DNA of 37,826 nt from Thermoplasmata archaeon (GCA_021796895.1 JAKABN010000004.1:1-37826); one strand, 5' to 3'. Positions 19,781 to 29,183 are shown, counted from the stretch's first letter. Program-made: numbers and translations. The notes: generated by a model from the sequence alone, not told the origin.

Positions 19781-21124
19781 TCATTCCGGTATTCCGGTTT
19801 CACGTTGAACGAGCGAGGAGACGGCGTCCTGACAGCGTGCCCCGTGCATCTTCAATGCCGAGAGATAGGATACGCTCTCACGCAGAGATGCCACATTGCC
19901 TACACGTGAATCCAGCAACGAACCTGCCAGGATGGAAGATGAGCAATGGCAGAGTGATTCGGAGTGCAGACCCGTTTGATCGCAACTCACAGCAAACTTT
20001 GCAACGTAATTCGAGGCGCGCATGACGCCGGAATCTCCAGGTCCGCGGGAAATAAGAGTCAGAAGAGCGGAAGGATCTCCGCTTTCAAACATCGCAGCAG
20101 CCTCTTCAAATTCGTACGTGGGGACGTCGTCGCGGGTCTGCCGATCCGCGGCAGGTGCAGAATATATCTGCGAAAGATGAGAGGCCACCGTCATCATTTC
20201 CATTATATCCACGGCCTTAAGCGAATCGGAGGAAAGAGCAGATTCGAGGAGAGAAGAAGAGTTCTGAACTGCGAACTCGTATACTGACTTTTTCACTGAG
20301 CCGTAAGAATTCAGAAGTGCCTCGAGGCAAACAGCATCCAGAATGTGGCGGGCACTGATGCCTTTGCGCAGTTCGTCTGCGATGACCCGAAGCGTCATCT
20401 CGGGAATGCCGCTTCTGATGGACTCTGCGACCCTCAGATTCGGACCGTCGTCCGGAACATAATCGTTTTCTGCGACTTTTCCGGCGGAAATACCGGCATA
20501 CTTCAGCGCCTTTCTGACGCTTGATGCGTCGGATGAAAAAGGGGAGCTGGTGACAGCGGATACAGCAACGCGTGCGGCGGCTTCTGTGACTCCCTTTCCG
20601 GAAAGCATGCATCGTATCGCGTTCAGCAAAAGGGAGGGCGGAAAGGAATAGGAATATCTTCGGACCGCTTCATCCCTGAGTGTATCCATGAGCAATTCGT
20701 CTTTGCCGCGCGACGCCAGTTCCGAAGCGAGTCCGCATGCCCTGTCCCTCACTCCTGCATCAATCGCTTTGAGCAGTTCGAAGACAAGCTGCGTGGAAGT
20801 CAGAGACGCCCCAGTGCTTTCGACCGCTGCCGGCGTTTCGTAACCGGAGGACATCATCACGGAGTGCAGGATTGGCAGCTGAGTCTCACGTCCTTTCAGA
20901 AATGTGTTTATGTGCCTGGAATGATGAAGAATCCTGACGGGAGAGAATCTGTCCCCCGGCGGATATTCAAGGGAAAGCACGCTGTTGGCAACCATTGTGA
21001 AATTTGCCTTAAAACCTAATTTTCCGAATGCCTGGTTTGCAGCAACGAGCGCTTTTCTTCCGCCGGTTCTCAAAACTGTCCTGTAGTCATCTTCATCGAA
21101 CTGATTTTCAGAATCTTCCGCCAT
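19781..21124 (-). CDS. Hypothetical protein, 447 aa, predicted mostly helical and cytosolic
   Basis: Long open frame with consistent codon usage (AGA/AGG Arg); no family recognised. Confidence 0.75.
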   Translation of the reverse strand: MAEDSENQFDEDDYRTVLRTGGRKALVAANQAFGKLGFKANFTMVANSVLSLEYPPGDRFSPVRILHHSRHINTFLKGRETQLPILHSVMMSSGYETPAAVESTGASLTSTQLVFELLKAIDAGVRDRACGLASELASRGKDELLMDTLRDEAVRRYSYSFPPSLLLNAIRCMLSGKGVTEAAARVAVSAVTSSPFSSDASSVRKALKYAGISAGKVAENDYVPDDGPNLRVAESIRSGIPEMTLRVIADELRKGISARHILDAVCLEALLNSYGSVKKSVYEFAVQNSSSLLESALSSDSLKAVDIMEMMTVASHLSQIYSAPAADRQTRDDVPTYEFEEAAAMFESGDPSALLTLISRGPGDSGVMRASNYVAKFAVSCDQTGLHSESLCHCSSSILAGSLLDSRVGNVASLRESVSYLSALKMHGARCQDAVSSLVQRETGIPE

Positions 21125-21168
21125 CTTGTCAGCGACCTAAATTCATTCATGCGGAGCATGCCTTCTCT

Positions 21169-21672
21169 CTACTGGGCCTTCCTCTTTAACGCCCGCTCCT
21201 GACGTTTTTTCCGCCTTTCATCGCCCTCGGCGAATGCTTTCCGCTCCTGATCGTTGACGAGAACGAGTTTCGGCACAGGCCTCGGATGACCATCGCGGTC
21301 GAGGGCTACCATGGTAACGAGAGAGTCGCCTGCACTGTGAGATTCTCCAGTAATCAGATTTTCTGCCGTCACATTGACTGTCACCTCCATCGAGCTGTTT
21401 CCCACGTATGTCAGCTTGGCGTCGAGTGTCAGCAGATCGCCTATATGCACCGGATAGAGGAAATCCATGTGCTCTATTGAAGCGGTGACGACATTTGAAT
21501 TGCAATGACGCAGCGCGACGAGTCCGGACACTTCATCTATCATTTTCAGTATGGTTCCACCAAACACGTTTCCAGCTATGTTTGCGTCCGTAGGCATCAT
21601 AACGCGTGAGATGTGCGATTCGCTGTCCGAAATCTTCTTGCTGCCTGCCTGCATATTAATCAGCACCAACAC
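21169..21672 (-). CDS. Acyl-CoA thioesterase (hotdog fold, YciA/BACH-like)
   Basis: SRVMMPTDANIAGNVFGGTILKMIDEVSGLVALRHCNSNVVTASIEHMDFLYPVHIGDLLTLDAKLTYVGNSSMEVTVNV. Confidence 0.93.
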   Translation of the reverse strand: MLVLINMQAGSKKISDSESHISRVMMPTDANIAGNVFGGTILKMIDEVSGLVALRHCNSNVVTASIEHMDFLYPVHIGDLLTLDAKLTYVGNSSMEVTVNVTAENLITGESHSAGDSLVTMVALDRDGHPRPVPKLVLVNDQERKAFAEGDERRKKRQERALKRKAQ

Positions 21673-21685
21673 AAACTGTCTACGA

Positions 21686-22513
21686 CTATAACACGATTCC
21701 GTCTTTGCGGTACACAGCGTCGAGTCTGCGCGCCGTTGTATCGAATGCCTCCGGAGAAAAGTCGCACGCTATCCATCTCCTCCCTGTTCTTGCCGCGACG
21801 GCAGGCAATGTGCCGCTCCCGCAGAAAAAGTCGGCAACCGTGCAGCCTTTGTCTGTGGAAGCCATCACAATCCTCTCCACGACAGATTCGGGTTTCTGAG
21901 TGGGATAATGCGTGTTTTCAGGCTGATTTCCCCTGAGCGCAGGGATGTCCCACACATCCCTCTGTGAAACTTCCGTATAGAAACCGTTCCCGTCCTGCTT
22001 TATGTCTGTGTTTGAAAAACCATACTTGTATTTCAGGTATGACTTCTCGGTGCCCATCCTGAAGCGGTATCTGCGGCTCTTTGAATAGAAGAGTATGTTG
22101 TCGTGTTTCCGGCTGAAATGTCTCCTGGACGCGCCACCGGTCTTGTAAGACCAGATTATTTCGTTTACCAGATTCTCATATCCGAATATGGCGTCCATTT
22201 CCACTTTTACATAATGGCAGGCATGCCAGTCAAGATGGACGAATATCGAGCCCGTGTCCGAGAGAACTCTGTGGCTGAGACGCAGAAATCTGCCGAGCCA
22301 TGATATGTACGTTGCCATGCTGCTCCACTGGTCGTTGAAGGAGGCTGCGCCCTGATGCCCGTGCACAGGACGTCTGAGGATCCTGTTGCTGAAAAATGGC
22401 GGATCCATGTATATCATGTCCACGCTTCCCGGCCCCAATTGTCTGAGAATAGTGTCTGCATCCGAGAGGTAAAGGATGCCGTCGGGTTCCGAATACCTGC
22501 TGCTTCGTTTCAT
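21686..22513 (-). CDS. DNA methyltransferase, type III-like beta-class (N6-adenine/N4-cytosine)
   Basis: DMIYMDPPFFSNR (motif IV, DPPF) precedes CTVADFFCGSGTLPAVAARTGRRWIACD (motif I), with HYPTQKPESVVERIV. Confidence 0.93.
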   Translation of the reverse strand: MKRSSRYSEPDGILYLSDADTILRQLGPGSVDMIYMDPPFFSNRILRRPVHGHQGAASFNDQWSSMATYISWLGRFLRLSHRVLSDTGSIFVHLDWHACHYVKVEMDAIFGYENLVNEIIWSYKTGGASRRHFSRKHDNILFYSKSRRYRFRMGTEKSYLKYKYGFSNTDIKQDGNGFYTEVSQRDVWDIPALRGNQPENTHYPTQKPESVVERIVMASTDKGCTVADFFCGSGTLPAVAARTGRRWIACDFSPEAFDTTARRLDAVYRKDGIVL

Positions 22514-22664
22514 CGCCGCGGTATAGTTCGTTCCCCTTTTTCAATCATTCCTCCCGCGGGTACGTGCTGATGACCATTACTGAGGCAGGCCGCACAATCT
22601 GTTCATATGGCGGTTGAACGGGTGGTTGAACAAACGCATCTGCCGCTCCTTGCATGTCTGGATC

Positions 22665-24254
22665 TCAGAATGCCGGTGATTTGAAACGGATGCGCCCGGC
22701 GACTGCAGTCATTAGGACAGCCGGTTTGCGCATTGCCGCCTCGATTGAGCGTTCTGCCATGACGACCGCATCTCCATAACTTCCTGGTTCCAGCATACCC
22801 AGCCTTCCCTCTTCTCCCGACGCGGCGCCGGCCCATGCGGTATACATAAGCAGGGCGGTCTCTGAGTCAAGCGCCTGATTTGCAGTCAAATCCGCAATCC
22901 TTACACCTGCGTGTTTTCCCCTGTCCACCGCGGAGAGTATTCCTGTCCACGGATCCAGCGGTTCTACAGGCGAATCGCTCGATCCGACTGGTTTGAGTCC
23001 CAGATCAGTGAAAGTCCGGAAGAGATAACAGTCGGAACATCTGTCGCCAAGCCTGACCGGGAGCCACCAGTCTCCGACAAGAAAATGAGGCTGAACAACC
23101 AGAGTCGGATGCATCATGGCAATCTTCCGGATCACATGCGGAGGAGTGAGAGCCGCGTGTTCGATCCTGAGTTTATTTCCATCCAGTCCTGCTTTTTCAG
23201 CGGCGGCCAGTACTTCTTCGATTGCCCTGTCCCCTATGGCGTGGGCCGCCACCATCATGCCTCTTTCGCGTGCTATCGTCATGTATCTGATGAAATCCTT
23301 CTCGTCGGTGAGGCGGAGGCCCGTTGTCTGAGCGTCTTCATAGGGTGCAGAAAGAAGAGCGGTTCTTCCGCCGAAGCTGCCGTCGGCAAACAGCTTGACG
23401 CCGCAAACCCGGAACATATCGTTCTGATTACGCACGTCACGATATTCTCCAAAAACAGCGAAATCCCGCGCCGACAGAAACAGACGGAGTCTGCAGTTCA
23501 GATCATTTCTGGAAAACAGGTCTCTGCACGTGTTGAATTCCAGACTGTCGGAATCCAGGGACATCAGCGTTGTCAGTCCTCTCGAGAGCGCATATTCAAT
23601 TGTCTTCCCGACGGCATCGCCGGCTATGGATGAAACTAGTTCTGTTCTGAGTTCGGTGAGATGCTCGATGGCTCTGTCGAGGAGGACACCCGTCGGAGCG
23701 CCGGATTCGTCCCTCCGTATTATGCCTCCCGGGGCATCCGGAACATGTTCCAGACCGCACTTCTCTATTACGAACGAGTTTACAGAAACGACATGGTGAC
23801 AGAATCTGAACAGCATGACAGGTCTGTCGGTTGAAATTTTATCCAGATCATGCCTGTCCGGCAGCCTGTGCTCTGCAAAATTCTCCTCATCCCAGCCACC
23901 CGATATGAGGAATGGCATATCCACACATCGCTTTCGTAATCCGTCTACCATATCACTTATAGAACAGAAACCGCGGAGCTGACCCATCATCATCTCTACA
24001 CCCGTTTCCAGAAGATGCATGTGGGCATCCACCATCCCCGGAAGTACAAGACTCCCGTGTGCGTCTATGCGCAACAGGCTGTCATCATCGCCTGCCTCCC
24101 GGAGAACAGTGTCGTTGTCACCAGCGCATGCCACGACGCCATTTCGAATCAGGACGGCCTCCGCATACCTCCTGCCTGTGAACAGATTCGCGTTGTAAAT
24201 CAGCATGTCTCCCCTGTCCGCCGCTGCTGCCGCGTCCGCATCATACGCCGACAC
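22665..24254 (-). CDS. Amidohydrolase (YtcJ-like, amidohydrolase_3)
   Basis: GSLVLPGMVDAHMHLLETG...ISGGWDEENF...KLFADGSFGGRTALLSAPYED...AAHAIGDRAIEEVL...VGSSDSPVEPLDPWTGI. Confidence 0.93.
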   Translation of the reverse strand: MSAYDADAAAAADRGDMLIYNANLFTGRRYAEAVLIRNGVVACAGDNDTVLREAGDDDSLLRIDAHGSLVLPGMVDAHMHLLETGVEMMMGQLRGFCSISDMVDGLRKRCVDMPFLISGGWDEENFAEHRLPDRHDLDKISTDRPVMLFRFCHHVVSVNSFVIEKCGLEHVPDAPGGIIRRDESGAPTGVLLDRAIEHLTELRTELVSSIAGDAVGKTIEYALSRGLTTLMSLDSDSLEFNTCRDLFSRNDLNCRLRLFLSARDFAVFGEYRDVRNQNDMFRVCGVKLFADGSFGGRTALLSAPYEDAQTTGLRLTDEKDFIRYMTIARERGMMVAAHAIGDRAIEEVLAAAEKAGLDGNKLRIEHAALTPPHVIRKIAMMHPTLVVQPHFLVGDWWLPVRLGDRCSDCYLFRTFTDLGLKPVGSSDSPVEPLDPWTGILSAVDRGKHAGVRIADLTANQALDSETALLMYTAWAGAASGEEGRLGMLEPGSYGDAVVMAERSIEAAMRKPAVLMTAVAGRIRFKSPAF

Positions 24255-24273
24255 TCCCGAACCGGTTGATCTC

Positions 24274-25359
24274 TCAGTAACGATCGTAATGGATACCGTA
24301 CTCCTGAAGTGCGACCCCGTGACCTTTCTCCACCTGACCGATGATGTCCGCTTTCAGTCTGTGTTTTCTTAGGCATCTGACTGCCTCGTCGCCGTGTCCC
24401 TTCCTCGCGACAATGACAAAGCCTATGCCCATATTGAACGTCTGAAACATCTCGCTGTCAGGTATGCCGCCGTTTTCAGAGAGAAAAGCAAAAATGCGTT
24501 GAGGTCTGGGCAGATCGGTTATGCTGAACAGGACCTTTTCGTTTAGACGGAGTATGTTTCTCATTCCGCCGCCGGTAATGTTTGCCATGCCTGTAATGCC
24601 TCCATGCGAAATGCATCGGAGGACCGGCCTTACGTATATTGTGGTGGGTGTGAGCAGCACATTGCCCAGAGACTTCCCGGATTGAAACTTTTCGTCAAGC
24701 GGTATGCTCTTTTCGCTGAGAATCATCCTGACGAGGGTAAAACCGTTGGAATGAAGACCGCTGCTCGCAACACCTATGATCTCATCCCCCGCCTTTATGC
24801 TCCTGCCTGTGATAACTTTCCTGCGCTCCAGGAAACCCAGACAGCTGGCGGAAAGATCGAGTTCGTTCATCATGTGGCCAAGGACAGCAACCTCTCCGCC
24901 GACGACGGTAACATTTGCCGCTCTGGCACCGCGGTTGAGCCCCCGTCCCAGTTCAGCGCCCATTTCTGGTTCCAGCGAGGGCGTCGCGACGTAGTCCACA
25001 AGCGCGATCGGTTCAGCACCTATGCAAATTGTATCGTTAACATTCATGGCCACACAGTCGATGCCGACTGTGTCCCACTTGTTCATTTTCCGGGCGATCA
25101 GCAGCTTCGATCCAACGCCGTCTGTGGAAAGCGTGAGCAGATGTTTTCCAAATGTCACGGCGGCGGTGAAATGACCGGTGGCAATCACCGGACCGTTCAC
25201 GCTCCTTCGGTATTTCAGCTCGCGGACCAGGGATGATATAAAGATGCTTTTGAGGTCTATGTCTACACCGGATGAGGCATACGCGCCGCGGGACAGGCTC
25301 ATGGATGTGCGATGTCGCACGGGTGAATAAAATCTTCGCAACTGTGGTTGGCTGAGCAA
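24274..25359 (-). CDS. purM: Phosphoribosylformylglycinamidine cyclo-ligase (AIR synthase)
   Basis: GKHLLTLSTDGVGSKLLIARKMNKWDTVGIDCVAMNVNDTICIGAEPIALVDYVA, GGEVAVLGHM, GVASSGLHSNGFTLVR. The start is probably the internal Met at about 25302. Confidence 0.95.
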   Translation of the reverse strand: MLSQPQLRRFYSPVRHRTSMSLSRGAYASSGVDIDLKSIFISSLVRELKYRRSVNGPVIATGHFTAAVTFGKHLLTLSTDGVGSKLLIARKMNKWDTVGIDCVAMNVNDTICIGAEPIALVDYVATPSLEPEMGAELGRGLNRGARAANVTVVGGEVAVLGHMMNELDLSASCLGFLERRKVITGRSIKAGDEIIGVASSGLHSNGFTLVRMILSEKSIPLDEKFQSGKSLGNVLLTPTTIYVRPVLRCISHGGITGMANITGGGMRNILRLNEKVLFSITDLPRPQRIFAFLSENGGIPDSEMFQTFNMGIGFVIVARKGHGDEAVRCLRKHRLKADIIGQVEKGHGVALQEYGIHYDRY

Positions 25360-25450
25360 GCCCGGCCGAATTGCCAGATAGATTTATTGAATGGTTCGAC
25401 GCTGCTCCTGAAACAGCCGCCGGGAGCGTGAACGACTGGGCAGAAGGTGG

Positions 25451-26038
25451 ATGAAAGACAGGAAGAGGGATTATTATTACCTCAAGGCAAAGAGGGAAAA
25501 TTACAGAAGCAGGGCGGCGTACAAACTGGCCCAGCTTCAGAACAAATTCAATTTCATGTTCGAAGGCATGAAATGCGTCGATCTCGGCGCCGCTCCTGGC
25601 GGATGGCTTCAGGTTGAGAAGGAAATTGCAGGCCCGAGTGGCACCGTGATTGGCATTGACCTGGCGCGCATTAAGGAGCTGGAAGGCATCCTGACCATGA
25701 AAGCGGATGTGACAGACCCTTCAGTCGTGGAAAAGGTGCTGGATGCGGCCGGAGGAAAGGTGGACGTTGTGCTATCAGACATGGCACCTAACATAAGCGG
25801 AAACTACGATCTGGACCATGAGCGTTCCGCGGCGCTCGTACTGGCGGCATTCAATGTTGCCAGGCGAGTGCTGGCGGGCAACGGCAGTTTTGTCGCCAAG
25901 CTGTTTGAGGGCAGGTCGGAAAAGGAAGTTTTCACGACCGTGGCCTCCGTATTTGAGGATGTGCGCATGTCCAAGCCCGTTGCCAGCAGGAAACAAAGTT
26001 CTGAAACCTATGTGATTGCGACAGGATTCAGGGAATAG
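25451..26038 (+). CDS. rlmE: FtsJ/RrmJ-family rRNA 2'-O-methyltransferase
   Basis: KAKRENYRSRAAYKLAQLQNKF...CVDLGAAPGGWLQV...VVLSDMAPNISGNYDLDHERSAAL...FVAKLFEGRSEKEVF...KPVASRKQSSETYVIATGF. Confidence 0.95.
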   Translation: MKDRKRDYYYLKAKRENYRSRAAYKLAQLQNKFNFMFEGMKCVDLGAAPGGWLQVEKEIAGPSGTVIGIDLARIKELEGILTMKADVTDPSVVEKVLDAAGGKVDVVLSDMAPNISGNYDLDHERSAALVLAAFNVARRVLAGNGSFVAKLFEGRSEKEVFTTVASVFEDVRMSKPVASRKQSSETYVIATGFRE

Positions 26039-26077
26039 CGCCAGAGGATGATGCGGATGCCTTCTGCGATGTCTCCT

Positions 26078-26551
26078 TCAGTTAACTTTGGCCAGTTCCC
26101 TCTTTATTACTTCCATGTCGGGCAGCTTTGAGGCATCCTCCGTCACCCACTTGTACCTGAGATTGCCCTTGCCGTCGACTATGAACACGGACCGCTTGGC
26201 AACGCCCTTAAGACCCAGGAATTCCTCATAATATACGCCGTAAAGCCTGGATACCTCATGATCGTAATCGCTGAGAAGGTCGAAGTTAAGCGAGTTTGTC
26301 TTCTTGAAAGCATCATGAACAAAATGACTGTCGCCGCTTATTCCTACGACTTTTGTGTTCAGTGCCTCGAATTCTTTCAGGCTGTCACGGAAGGTACACC
26401 ACTCGTTAGTGCACACCGAACTGAAATCGCCCGGGTAGAACGCTATGACGACCGTTCCCTGCTGTACGAGTTCGCCGAGAGACACTTTCTTGCCCACTGC
26501 CTTGGGCAGGGTGAAATCCGGAACTTTTTCTCCCACTTTTAATTCTGTCAT
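26078..26551 (-). CDS. bcp: Peroxiredoxin, Bcp/AhpC-TSA family
   Basis: MTELKVGEKVPDFTLPKAVGKKVSLGELVQQGTVVIAFYPGDFSSVCTNEWCTFRDSL: peroxidatic Cys motif. The track ORF extends upstream to 26701; I place the start at 26551. Confidence 0.95.
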   Translation of the reverse strand: MTELKVGEKVPDFTLPKAVGKKVSLGELVQQGTVVIAFYPGDFSSVCTNEWCTFRDSLKEFEALNTKVVGISGDSHFVHDAFKKTNSLNFDLLSDYDHEVSRLYGVYYEEFLGLKGVAKRSVFIVDGKGNLRYKWVTEDASKLPDMEVIKRELAKVN

Positions 26552-26661
26552 GATACAGAGTATGAGTTGCAGGAAATAAGTTTTTGGATTCCGTCTATGG
26601 TGAGCATAACGTGTTAGACTGGCGGCCGCCTTATGTGAGTCGATGAGTGTTCCGCCATGCG
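26443..26661 (-). repeat. Right copy of the inverted 219-bp duplication (contains intact bcp upstream and 5' coding sequence)
   Basis: Reverse complement matches 1-219 without gaps (about 7 mismatches). Confidence 0.95.
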
Positions 26662-26711
26662 TAGCGTTGAAGGAGACAGGAATGGACACGAACCTTGGCA
26701 ATGTTTAGCAG

Positions 26712-27968
26712 TCACTGATTTCCCAAGACGTTTCCTGAAACGATTTTGAAGGTGATGCTGCACTCGACGATTTTGCCCATGCCGAGCAGGAAAGCGTTGA
26801 AACGAAGCGTATTATTGACGCTGTAGGGCATGCCGCCGTTTGAATAGTACGCATGCATATTCATACCGGAGAAAATAGAGAGCGGTGTGACAAAGTTGTA
26901 ATAAGATGAGGAGAAAAGCGGCTCGTTCTGCAATGCGGGGTAGTAGTTTAGTGATATATTGCCCCAGTTTCCGTAAGGCGGCATGGTCCTTGAAACATTT
27001 ATGGGATTGTAGCCTGTATAAAACAGCCTGTAGGGAGAAAGGTAAAAGGTGCCGTTCTCCGGCTGATACAGAGAGTTGTACTGCGAAAGGTCCTGCTGCA
27101 TATACGTCATTAAGAAACCGGATGTACTGTTGGCAGCAGCATTAACGTTTATCCTCAATCCCGATGGCCTGAGATTTCCAGCGATATGACCGACGATCCA
27201 GCCACCGAATCCAAAAACAACGGGATAAGCAGGATTGGAGCCTCCCAATGTGTAAGCATACCCGACTATTTCGAAATATGACGAAGTGTGCGTTTCATTG
27301 ATGAACGTGATGCTTGTCAGGTTATAGGCAACCATATTGCTGCGGGGCCCTGTGCCGTTCCCCCATTCCAGCCACTGGACAGCGCTTCCGTTCAGCAGAT
27401 AGAGCCAAGCATGGACACAGGCGGATGAGCTGTCTATGAGCGACCTTATCGCGTCGGTGTCGCTGTCCATTGGTTTCCTCATCACCATGCCGATATCGAA
27501 CTTTATTCCGCCGGTGACAGGAACTGTTGTACTGATGCGGTGGAAATCGTTCGTTCCGTTCTTCTGCTTTCCACCGACAACCAGCGTGTCATTACCGCCG
27601 TAGTATTCCGTGTCCGAGCTGTCTATTGCGCAGATGACCTGTTTCCTGAACAGCCCCATCCTCCGTGCGGTGTCGAGCACCGACGAGTTCACCGACTGCA
27701 GCTCCCTCTCCAGGCAGCCGGCGTCTTTGCTTCCCGGCAGGCGCCTTGCAGTCCATCCGGACGGCAGATGCAGCTCCCGGTTGCTTCTGAGCCTCCTGGC
27801 CGTTCCCTGTATGTATTTTTGTTCGAATGCTGTCTTCAGGAGCACGTTCAGGTGGTCTTCTGCACTGTACTTCGCACGTTTGCCCGGCGACAGTGAAAAA
27901 CCAATGTCCAGAAAGCCGAGAATATGTTTTTGTACTTCCCTCTCAATCTTCCTATCACACATGGGCAT
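26712..27968 (-). CDS. Chimeric ORF: N-terminal half of a DDE transposase (ISH3/IS4-like) fused in frame to the C-terminal part of a surface/secreted protein
   Basis: aa 1 to ~185 are transposase-like (KIEREVQKHILGFLDIGF...KQVICAIDSSDTEYYGG...FHRISTTVPVTGGIKFDIGMVMRKPMDSDTDAIRSLID). aa ~186-418 change abruptly to Asn/Ser/Thr/Tyr/Gly-rich sequence with many N-x-S/T sequons (LNGSAVQWLEWGNGTGPRSNMVAYNLTSITFINETHTSSYFEIVGYAYTLGG). Confidence 0.75.
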   Translation of the reverse strand: MPMCDRKIEREVQKHILGFLDIGFSLSPGKRAKYSAEDHLNVLLKTAFEQKYIQGTARRLRSNRELHLPSGWTARRLPGSKDAGCLERELQSVNSSVLDTARRMGLFRKQVICAIDSSDTEYYGGNDTLVVGGKQKNGTNDFHRISTTVPVTGGIKFDIGMVMRKPMDSDTDAIRSLIDSSSACVHAWLYLLNGSAVQWLEWGNGTGPRSNMVAYNLTSITFINETHTSSYFEIVGYAYTLGGSNPAYPVVFGFGGWIVGHIAGNLRPSGLRINVNAAANSTSGFLMTYMQQDLSQYNSLYQPENGTFYLSPYRLFYTGYNPINVSRTMPPYGNWGNISLNYYPALQNEPLFSSSYYNFVTPLSIFSGMNMHAYYSNGGMPYSVNNTLRFNAFLLGMGKIVECSITFKIVSGNVLGNQ

Positions 27969-28139
27969 CCCATCCCTTTCGAATGCGTTTAAAGAGAGAA
28001 AGAAAGCGTTTTCAACGGGATGGAATGCCTTCCCGTGATGTAATGCTTACTGTGAGCGTGTTTTGAGTAAATCGAATGAAAATTCAGAGAACAACATATT
28101 TCCTGCTCATGTACTGAAGCTACGGTAGTCTATCCCTTT

Positions 28140-28478
28140 ATGGCATTCAATGTGCGGGACTACTTTCAATATGCAAACTTTAAAGAGGTTGATTGTGTCA
28201 CCATGTGCAAGGTGCAGTATTTGCCGAGCGAGAAGGAAGCACAGTTTGAAAAGCTCTGGGAAGGTGACACTCCATCGGGCAAGAACGAGGCAAAATCGCT
28301 TCAGTTCAGGCAGAAGATGAAGATGGCCCTCGTTCAGAAAGGCGTTCTGCTCAGCAAGGAAAATGCCAGAATGTACTGGCTTGGCACGCTCAACACCGAA
28401 AGAGAGAGAATCGAGCCGGATCGCGGCGATTTCAGGGACAGGGGCCAGAGGAACAGAGGAAGGCCGGGCAGAAGATAG
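28140..28478 (+). CDS. Hypothetical protein with Arg/Gly-rich C-terminal tail
   Basis: 112 aa, ends RGDFRDRGQRNRGRPGRR; the opposite-strand ORF looks like antisense translation. Confidence 0.6.
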   Translation: MAFNVRDYFQYANFKEVDCVTMCKVQYLPSEKEAQFEKLWEGDTPSGKNEAKSLQFRQKMKMALVQKGVLLSKENARMYWLGTLNTERERIEPDRGDFRDRGQRNRGRPGRR

Positions 28479-28727
28479 TCCCGTTTGCGCATCAAGAACT
28501 GCGCCTTGCACTGCAGGATAATCGTACAGTGTGTTTTTTATACTGCGGAGCAGACGTATACACAGTGATTAACTGACAGTTGACGAAAGGGCAAGAGTCA
28601 GATATCTTATGAAATCCGTCCTCAATGTCGACATACAGGAAATAGCGGACAAAGCGATGAGGGACATGGATTACAGCATAATGTACCGTTGACCACGTCC
28701 CGTTAAATGGTTTGAGCGTTTGCCTGC

Positions 28728-29183
28728 TTACCTCAGCTCCACAAAGACCGTCCTGTAGTAGCGCAGGTCCAGAACGGCGAACCCTCTGGCTCCGTTAAGG
28801 TGCACAGAGATGGCGTACTTGCCGTTGGGGAGATTGAAGTATGCGGCACCATGCGCATTTGTCATGTTTGTTTCAAACGGAGTGAGTGTTATCGTTATCG
28901 TTCCGTTTGCGGCCACGCTGTGTGTGATGGTGTACACAGTAACGTTGGCGTCTGCGACGGGAACCTTCTGGCTACCCGACCAGGTCCACGCCACTATTTC
29001 CAGATACTCTCCGTTGTACGTGCTTTGTGTGCTTTGTGTTCCGGCGCTGCTGCTGGCACCGAGCTGGCTTGAAGCATTTGCCATGCTGACGGCAGCAAAC
29101 CCGCCTACGGCGATGAGCGCTGCCAGAGACACGGCGAGATACTTCGCCTTCTTTGACATTCCACCTTTCGGTTTATTGGCCAT
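28728..29183 (-). CDS. Secreted/membrane-anchored protein with carboxypeptidase-regulatory-like (Ig-like) domain
   Basis: Basic N-terminus plus hydrophobic segment (KKAKYLAVSLAALIAVGGFAAVSMANA), then VPVADANVTVYTITHSV...FETNMTNAHGAAYFNLPNGKYAISVHLNG. Confidence 0.75.
   Translation of the reverse strand: MANKPKGGMSKKAKYLAVSLAALIAVGGFAAVSMANASSQLGASSSAGTQSTQSTYNGEYLEIVAWTWSGSQKVPVADANVTVYTITHSVAANGTITITLTPFETNMTNAHGAAYFNLPNGKYAISVHLNGARGFAVLDLRYYRTVFVELR

Noticed and set aside
22911-23633. 240-aa + strand ORF opposite the amidohydrolase
   Set aside because: Antisense shadow; the - strand carries conserved amidohydrolase motifs.
24604-25236. 210-aa + strand ORF opposite purM
   Set aside because: Antisense shadow of a conserved enzyme.
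28609-28692. 27-aa ORF MKSVLNVDIQEIADKAMRDMDYSIMYR
   Set aside because: Too short, with no supporting signal beyond a reasonable start; no independent evidence of coding.
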